A stretch of DNA of 10,990 nucleotides. Source: CAZHZT01 sp964537285. GTDB taxonomy: Bacteria > Bacteroidota > Bacteroidia > Chitinophagales > Saprospiraceae. The notes under the pieces are model-generated. The model was not told the origin of the DNA. It made no database searches and saw nothing but the letters and a program-made list of their open reading frames with translations. The position numbers and the translations under genes were made by a program. The stretch is from NCBI GenBank assembly GCA_964537285.1, contig CAZHZT010000163.1, positions 1-10,990 of the forward strand, in the 5' to 3' direction. Positions 7,153 through 10,990 of the stretch are shown here, in pieces. The first letter of the stretch is position 1; each line of letters opens with the position of its first letter.

Positions 7153-7923
7153 CTAATTTTTTACACCTCCTTCTTTAATTCTATTTACCGCATCCTGTAT
7201 TGCTTGGTCTGCTTCTTGACCAGGTCTCGCTAAATCAAAATGCGGTCCGTCATCTCCACTATTTTGGAATGCTCCTTGAATATATTCCATTAACGATGAT
7301 GGATTACTCAATTTATCACCTTCAATATCAATTCTGATAATATTCTTGATATTTTCGTTCCCACTCAACTGTTTAAATAATTTTGAATCATCCGCTACTG
7401 GACTTCCTATCAAAACCAAATTATCTATAGTTGTACCTTCATTGGCAAGCTTTAACGCAACTTGCGCTTGTAAAACACTCCCGTATGAATACCCCGCTAA
7501 ATTAAATTGCTCTCCTTCAGATAACGGATTTGCTGCGAGATTGTCTAAATACTGTTGAGCTGTGCTATTAATCATTGCATTACTTACGGGCAACTCTCTG
7601 CCTGTATAAATTCTATCCATACCTCCACCGACAGGGTCTTTCTTAAAGTTAGATTCATAATAAGTTCCTGAATTACGATAGCTATTTGTAAATCCAACAT
7701 CGCCAAATTTCCCGTGGGAAGCATTCACTCTAACAAAATTATTGATACCAACATTTGAAAACGCATTTTGCCACCGTTGAATGTAATGCCAACCACTATT
7801 GTCATTTCCTGCACCACCTACAAACAAGACCCTCCGCCCGTCTGGGTCAATTGCATTTATTGGCGTATTTAATACGTAGACGTATGGTGAAACAAAAGAA
7901 TACTCTTCCGCCAAGGGATCCAC
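7153..7923 (-). CDS. Orphan RHS C-terminal tip with lipase/esterase-like alpha/beta-hydrolase domain
   Basis: Residues 1-30 are the end of an RHS repeat-associated core: DPLAEEY, then SPYVYVLNTPINAIDPDG. In RHS proteins this marks where the conserved shell stops and the variable toxin starts. From about residue 32 the sequence looks like an alpha/beta-hydrolase: RVLFVGGAGN as first strand and oxyanion-type loop, GYSYGS (144-149) as a GxSxG nucleophile elbow with Ser146, and candidate acid and base residues Asp199 (IRIDIEGD) and His228 (GPHFDL). The probable activity is a lipase, phospholipase or esterase acting on a rival's membrane; the substrate is unknown. GTG at 7923 is the nominal start. 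The frame stays open to 7947 (KSVQRFIRV just before DPLAEEY), where a stop cuts off the rest of the core. There is no signal peptide or export domain, so this is either an orphan cassette needing recombination with an rhs gene or the tail of a gene broken by the element to its right. Confidence 0.75.
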   Translation of the reverse strand: MDPLAEEYSFVSPYVYVLNTPINAIDPDGRRVLFVGGAGNDNSGWHYIQRWQNAFSNVGINNFVRVNASHGKFGDVGFTNSYRNSGTYYESNFKKDPVGGGMDRIYTGRELPVSNAMINSTAQQYLDNLAANPLSEGEQFNLAGYSYGSVLQAQVALKLANEGTTIDNLVLIGSPVADDSKLFKQLSGNENIKNIIRIDIEGDKLSNPSSLMEYIQGAFQNSGDDGPHFDLARPGQEADQAIQDAVNRIKEGGVKN

Positions 7924-8133
7924 CCTTATAAACCTCTGTACGCTTTTTTACACCAACTCGACTTTTTCCTTACACCACTTTCGCAGGCTCAAAGAACAAA
8001 CAAGATGCCTTTACATCTCGCTACAAAGATAACGATTTTAATAGCTTTTTTCTTTCATTTGAAGATTTTCAATTGAAAGGTTCAGTTGAAAGAAAAAAAC
8101 ATGAACTGAGCGGAGTCGAAGTTTTGACCTCGA
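7924..8133. other. Boundary zone between RHS fragment and recombinase element
   Basis: No gene seen. TTACACCA occurs twice, at 7948-7955 and 7970-7977 (22-bp period), exactly where the RHS frame is cut by a stop, and could mark an element end. A perfect 12-bp inverted repeat, TTTTTTCTTTCA (8046-8057) with TGAAAGAAAAAA (8087-8098), follows. CTGAGCGGAGTCGAAG (8106-8121) resembles a REP-like motif that I recall as frequent in Bacteroidota intergenic DNA. Confidence 0.45.
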
Positions 8134-8184
8134 TTTTTAGTGGGTAAATAGCGGAGCGAAGCGTAGTCTTTTGCCCACTAAAAA
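8134..8184. repeat. Long hairpin at the edge of the structured region
   Basis: TTTTTAGTGGGTAAA (8134-8148) pairs with TTTGCCCACTAAAAA (8170-8184), 15 bp with one T-G wobble. The loop contains the small palindrome-like GCGGAGCGAAGCG. The T tract is at the 5' side and the A tract at the 3' side on the + strand; on the - strand it has the same layout, so it does not read as a terminator. It may mark the left limit of the structured region or element. Confidence 0.7.
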
Positions 8185-8348
8185 TGAGGAGGCAACCGAA
8201 GGGCGGCAGCACCTTAGAGCGGCATGTGTGAGTGGCGTTGGGATAGTGGGTGGGATGAGCGCAGTAAACTGCCCGGCGGGCTACTGCGGGCGCCCCCGAG
8301 GGCTGGCAGCGGGAACGAAGTGTAGCTGACAGTCGCGCGTAGCGACAA

Positions 8349-8400
8349 GCCCCGCAGCAGATACCGATGTTTTCTTACTATTTGTTCTCAGCTGCGGGGC
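8349..8400. other. Perfect 10-bp GC-rich stem with 32-nt AT-rich loop
   Basis: GCCCCGCAGC (8349-8358) and GCTGCGGGGC (8391-8400) are exact reverse complements. The loop is much more AT-rich than the arms. This is one of the clearest elements of the structured region. Confidence 0.8.
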
Positions 8401-8436
8401 GCAGCCGAAGGGGGCAGGCGCAGCCCGCCATACTAG

Positions 8437-8509
8437 GGCGGTGGAAGGCTGGGACAGGTAGAGCCCCCGGGTTACTCGGGGGAACGCCTGTGCCAGACTG
8501 GGAACCGCC
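8437..8509. other. Nested branched stem: GGCGGT/ACCGCC enclosing ACAGG/CCTGT and CCCCCG/CGGGGG
   Basis: Three successive complementary segments share one centre: 8437-8442 with 8504-8509, 8454-8458 with 8487-8491, and 8464-8469 with 8477-8482 around a 7-nt loop. An alternative small stem, CCGCC/GGCGG (8425-8429/8437-8441), competes for the first arm, so two conformations are possible. Confidence 0.6.
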
Positions 8510-8674
8510 GTGAGGAGCCCGACCGACAAGCAGCTACCATGACAAAGCGGCCTGTAAGGCGGCTGGTACTCGACGAAGGAGAGTATGGCATGGTAACTGC
8601 CGGAGGGAGTCGCGACGAACACCGCTTTACTGCGCAGCGAGTGGCATTGCGGGTGTGCTGATTCGTGGGAAGGA

Positions 8675-9565
8675 TTATTGCAATGGATGGAGTTTGTCGA
8701 TCGCTATTTTTAGTTCTTCAAGACCCGTTTGTTTGTAAGCTTCTGTACTGGCTGTTCTTCGATGTCCTGCGAACTCCTGAACGATTCTGATGTCGTTATT
8801 TTCTTTGAGTAGATGAGCGATTACAGACTGTCTTATTTTGAGTGGGATTAGTTTTTCGTGCTTCTCCTTTCCTTTATTTATCATTCGATTTATTCCGCCT
8901 TGCCATAGCTGTACACCTTCTTCATTCATTAAAAAGTAGTCGGTTCTTTTCTTGGGTTTTTGTTTTCTCCAGTATCGCTTCCAATCGTTTTTTAGATAGT
9001 TGTGGAACAGTAATATTTGCTTTGACTTTAGGCTTAATAGTCGTCCTTTGTTCTTGCTGTTGCCTTTGATATTTACCGTTCCTTCTTCCAGATTTACATC
9101 CTCTTTTTTGATTTGAATGATTTCTAAAACGCTTAGTGCTTGGTAGATTAACAGGCTGATGATGATTTTATCTCGCTGCTGATTCTCTGGATTTTTGGCT
9201 TGGTAGGTACGCATGAGTTCTTCCAGTATCTCTTTGGGGTAAAGGCTTTCTACTTGGATTTGTCTATTAATTTGATCTTTTAGATTCAGGTATTTACAAG
9301 GATGGTCTTTCCGTTTTCCAACTTCTACCAGGTAGTTAAAATAGATTTTGATGGCAAACAGATTATTCCGTAATGACTTGGGATGTAGTGCCTGTCCCGC
9401 AGCATTGCGGGATTGTCTCAGTATTCCGATGTAGTCCAACACTTCTGTATAGCTTGCTTTTTCCGCTCTTTCTCCCATTGTCAACTTGAACCGTTTTATC
9501 ATATTTGTATAGCCTTTTACCGAGGTAGGACTGTATTTTTCATTTAGATAATTCTCTAAGTTCAT
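8675..9565 (-). CDS. Tyrosine recombinase with degenerate active site
   Basis: 296 residues. An N-terminal SAM-like core-binding domain (about 1-95: YSPTSVKGYTNMIKRF ... SLRNNLFAIKIYFNYLV) precedes a catalytic domain (about 105-290). Where active integrases have G-L-R-x-S-E-L this one has ALSVLEI, so the first catalytic Arg is Ser144. At the HxxR box it has LKIRQS, keeping Arg245 but replacing His with Leu242. The GH motif (Gly267-His268) and the probable nucleophile Tyr277 (STEAYKQ) are kept, with Lys173 a candidate for the beta-hairpin Lys. IntDOT of the Bacteroides element CTnDOT also has Ser at the first Arg position, so loss of that residue alone does not prove inactivity. The ATG at 9565 is 56 bp past the stop of the upstream recombinase, so the two probably form one operon and may act as a pair with unequal catalytic roles. 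A palindromic insert-like segment lies at codons for about residues 51-58. Confidence 0.83.
   Translation of the reverse strand: MNLENYLNEKYSPTSVKGYTNMIKRFKLTMGERAEKASYTEVLDYIGILRQSRNAAGQALHPKSLRNNLFAIKIYFNYLVEVGKRKDHPCKYLNLKDQINRQIQVESLYPKEILEELMRTYQAKNPENQQRDKIIISLLIYQALSVLEIIQIKKEDVNLEEGTVNIKGNSKNKGRLLSLKSKQILLFHNYLKNDWKRYWRKQKPKKRTDYFLMNEEGVQLWQGGINRMINKGKEKHEKLIPLKIRQSVIAHLLKENNDIRIVQEFAGHRRTASTEAYKQTGLEELKIAIDKLHPLQ
9395..9412. repeat. REP-like palindrome inside the degenerate recombinase gene
   Basis: TCCCGCA (9395-9401) and TGCGGGA (9406-9412) pair perfectly with a 4-nt loop, GCAT. The palindrome resembles intergenic hairpins of this window (CCCGAA-TGCC-TTCGGG at 3599-3614). It encodes part of SRNAAGQAL between the recombinase helices and keeps the reading frame. 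Confidence 0.55.
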
Positions 9566-9621
9566 CGCATTAGATTTTTGGTTTACTCACCTCTTTTTTA
9601 TTTTTAATGGTGTTCGTGATT

Positions 9622-10566
9622 TCAGTCGCTTATCAGCTCCTTCAATTGCTGTTTGCTGATGTGAGTGTAGATTTGAGTGGTTTCTAACTGGCTGTGTCCT
9701 AAAAACTGCCGTACTTGTTCTACTGGTATGCCTTGTTCGATTAAATGTGTTGCGATTGAGTGGCGTAAATTATGGATGGTGATTTCTTTGTTCTTGATGG
9801 TTTGGTTTTCCGTTCTGTTGATGATTCTTTTTAGGTATTTATTATAAGTCCATTTGTTCATTCTGCCACCTCTTGAGTTGAGCATAAAAGCCGTTTGGTT
9901 TGGTTTGTAATGTCTGCCTTTTGTTAGTGCTTCTCTTTCATTGTAATAGTAATCTGACAGGTCTTTTACTACGCCTGAACTAATCGGAACCACTCGTCTT
10001 TTACTTCCTTTCCCATCTGGTACAATCAATATTTTTTCCTTCAGTCTGATGTCCTCGATATTGCATTTTGTCAGCTCACTTACTCGTAATCCGCAGCCGT
10101 AGGCAAGACTTAATATCGCTCGTTCCTGGGCGGATTCTGATGCTTTATAAAGGGCTTGGATTTCTTCCTGGTCTAATACTGTTCTTTCTTCTCGATGTCT
10201 TGGGTATGGGAAGTTTAGTGTACTGGTCGGATTGCTTTTTATTTGCCCTTCGCTGAGTAGCATTTCAAAGAGATCTCTCACGTTTCGCATATGGCTATGC
10301 GTCGTTTTTTGGCTTAATATACCGCCGTCCTTTTTACTTGGTCTTTCGCTGATGTACTGATAATATTGGTTGATTTGGCAGCTCGTGATTTTGGTGATTT
10401 CCAGTTCTCCTTTTTGCTCTAACCAATGCAGGAACTCACATAAATAATTGTATCGGCTTCGGCTGCTTTTCGGATGGTAGCCTAACCTCAAGAGGTATTT
10501 GTAAAACTTCTCGGCTAAGTCTTGGTATGATGTATTTACGATTATGATGCTTCTTGCCCTTGCCAT
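9622..10566 (-). CDS. Tyrosine-type site-specific recombinase/integrase, complete active site
   Basis: 314 residues from the ATG at 10566; a GTG two codons upstream (10572) is also possible but less likely. Phage-integrase/XerC-D-like: a SAM-like core-binding domain (about 10-115, with KFYKYLLRLGY and THSHMRNVRDLFEMLLSEGQ) and a catalytic domain (about 125-310). All catalytic residues are visible: Arg161 in GLRVSEL, Lys186 in DGKGSKRR, His265 and Arg268 in HNLRHS, His291 in LGHS, and the nucleophile Tyr300 in TTQIYTH. It should cleave and rejoin DNA through a 3'-phosphotyrosine. The gene lies between a larger partial gene and a second, degenerate recombinase, all leftward. This resembles multi-recombinase transposition units such as Tn554-type elements in layout, not demonstrably in origin. 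Repeats of ATTGTTCC lie upstream and may serve control or strand exchange. Confidence 0.92.
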   Translation of the reverse strand: MARARSIIIVNTSYQDLAEKFYKYLLRLGYHPKSSRSRYNYLCEFLHWLEQKGELEITKITSCQINQYYQYISERPSKKDGGILSQKTTHSHMRNVRDLFEMLLSEGQIKSNPTSTLNFPYPRHREERTVLDQEEIQALYKASESAQERAILSLAYGCGLRVSELTKCNIEDIRLKEKILIVPDGKGSKRRVVPISSGVVKDLSDYYYNEREALTKGRHYKPNQTAFMLNSRGGRMNKWTYNKYLKRIINRTENQTIKNKEITIHNLRHSIATHLIEQGIPVEQVRQFLGHSQLETTQIYTHISKQQLKELISD

Positions 10567-10676
10567 ACACACTTACTTTTTGGAACGGGAACAATCAAGG
10601 CTTTTTTAAGTCTAATCCATTGATTCTCTTCTCTTTAGATTGTTCCATAATTGTTCCCTATTGTTCCTCCTTTACT
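10567..10676 (-). promoter_or_regulatory. Spacer with ATTGTTCC repeats upstream of the first recombinase
   Basis: ATTGTTCC occurs at 10639-10646, 10650-10657 and 10660-10667, spaced 11 and 10 bp (one helical turn). An inverted copy, GGAACAAT, is at 10588-10595. This phased layout suits a cooperative DNA-binding protein: a repressor operator, or arm-type recombinase sites. A 17-codon ORF (10595-10648, MEQSKEKRINGLDLKKP) is present but unsupported. Confidence 0.5.
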
Positions 10677-10990
10677 TTATAATTCATTAATTTGATTGGT
10701 TAAGTCGTCTTTTATCTTCGCTCTCAGTTTGGCGTAATTATCCCAGTAGTCTATTTTATAGCTGACTTTCCTTTGATTGTTTTGGTATTTACTGGTGATG
10801 TATTCCATTGATTGCAGCCGTCCAAAATACCTGCTGCATTGGGCTTTGCTGATGTTCAGGGTCTGCCGTATTTCTCTCTGTGTAAACTCTTTATTTGGGT
10901 CGTTCAGATGGTCTTTTAATCGCTCAAAAAACTGTCGTAAACTTCCGTCCAACTCATCCACTTTCAAGATGATACTTTCAAAAAGGATGT
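10677..10990 (-). CDS. 3' end of a larger gene: winged-helix C-terminal domain (partial)
   Basis: The frame is open to the right edge of the window, so the start lies outside; TTG at 10967 is only an internal codon. The visible 104 residues contain an amphipathic lead-in (LKVDELDGSLRQFFERLKDHL), then a helix-turn-helix of winged-helix type (FTQREIRQTLNISKAQCSRYFGRLQSMEYI) with a wing-like strand pair (KVSYKIDYWDNY) and a charged C-terminal helix. Such a domain at the C-terminus of a larger protein next to integrases suggests an element-encoded replication or DNA-processing protein, for example a primase- or Toprim-type protein. No catalytic part is in view, so this is inference. The gene shares orientation with both recombinases, 110 bp upstream of the first, and probably belongs to their operon or element. 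Confidence 0.7.
   Translation of the reverse strand, partial: ILFESIILKVDELDGSLRQFFERLKDHLNDPNKEFTQREIRQTLNISKAQCSRYFGRLQSMEYITSKYQNNQRKVSYKIDYWDNYAKLRAKIKDDLTNQINEL

Larger units (their letters stand above)
8134..8660. ncRNA. GC-rich, hairpin-dense noncoding region; candidate large structured RNA (strand unknown)
   Basis: The stretch is markedly GC-richer than its AT-rich flanks. It holds several strong inverted repeats: 8134-8148/8170-8184 (15 bp, one wobble), 8261-8266/8282-8287 with inner GCCC/GGGC, 8349-8358/8391-8400 (perfect 10 bp, GCCCCGCAGC), and 8464-8469/8477-8482 (CCCCCG) nested in 8454-8458/8487-8491 (ACAGG/CCTGT). Outside that last pair GGCGGT (8437-8442) matches ACCGCC (8504-8509). 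TACCATG/CATGGTA (8535-8541/8589-8595) is a further stem. Stacked and branched stems with purine-rich loops on the + strand resemble large ncRNAs or intron-like RNAs, but I recognise no known family. On the - strand it would be the 3' part of the recombinase transcript. The 113-codon frame here (8281-8622) has an arginine/proline/alanine-rich, domainless product and is probably not coding. Confidence 0.45.

Noticed and set aside
8281..8622. 113-codon - strand frame as a gene
   Set aside because: It runs through perfect GC-rich stems, its product is low-complexity with no domain, and the length is expected by chance in GC-rich DNA lacking AT-rich stops.
8225..8660. Group II intron reading of the structured region (GTGTG at 8225 as a possible 5' end)
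   Set aside because: No reverse transcriptase, no recognisable domain V sequence and no clear 3' end; kept only as an alternative to test.
10595..10648. 17-codon leader peptide before the recombinase
   Set aside because: Its start lies within the ATTGTTCC repeats and it has only a weak ribosome-binding site; chance is likely.
1..10990. tRNA or rRNA genes
   Set aside because: No cloverleaf with a TTC-loop motif and acceptor stem, and no conserved rRNA segment, was recognised on either strand.

Overview
The window looks like an accessory stretch of a Bacteroidota chromosome, probably from the Saprospiria/Lewinella-like group (inference). The signs are an AT-leaning background, a propeller/Y_Y_Y/HTH signalling protein, an IPTL-CTERM surface protein, a Bacteroidota-style RHS core end (DPLAEEY...DPDG), a TAnnTTTG-type promoter element and Ser in place of the first catalytic Arg in one tyrosine recombinase.

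Left third (1-5987, + strand). A 1016-residue membrane-anchored sensor/regulator with a periplasmic propeller and cytoplasmic HTH is followed, after a 571-bp gap, by a 748-residue secreted acidic repeat protein with an IPTL-CTERM tail. An identical 52-bp sequence sits upstream of both start codons (1-52 and 3650-3701), which may be a shared regulatory site or a small repeat element.

Middle (5988-6885). This is a gene-poor zone of palindromes: a 15-bp hairpin, a 7-bp tandem repeat, and a 328-bp nested inverted-repeat element (6173-6500) with 47-bp arms and no ORF. The element abuts the 3' remnant of an XRE-family regulator gene. A hairpin at 6853-6879 probably terminates the leftward genes.

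Right-centre (6886-7947, - strand). The C-terminal end of an RHS protein carries a lipase-like alpha/beta-hydrolase domain (GYSYG). It is followed 3 bp later by a two-TM membrane protein in the position expected for an immunity gene. The RHS core is cut off upstream by a stop, so this is an orphan toxin tip or the tail of an interrupted rhs gene.

Right (7948-10990, - strand). An apparent mobile element reads leftward: the 3' end of a larger gene with a winged-helix C-terminus, a complete tyrosine recombinase, and a second recombinase with a degenerate active site. Beyond the second recombinase lies a GC-rich, hairpin-dense noncoding region (about 8134-8660), unlike everything else in the window and a candidate large structured RNA or recombination substrate. 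The element's left edge lies close to the truncated RHS reading frame, so it may have interrupted the rhs gene or may take part in moving rhs tips.
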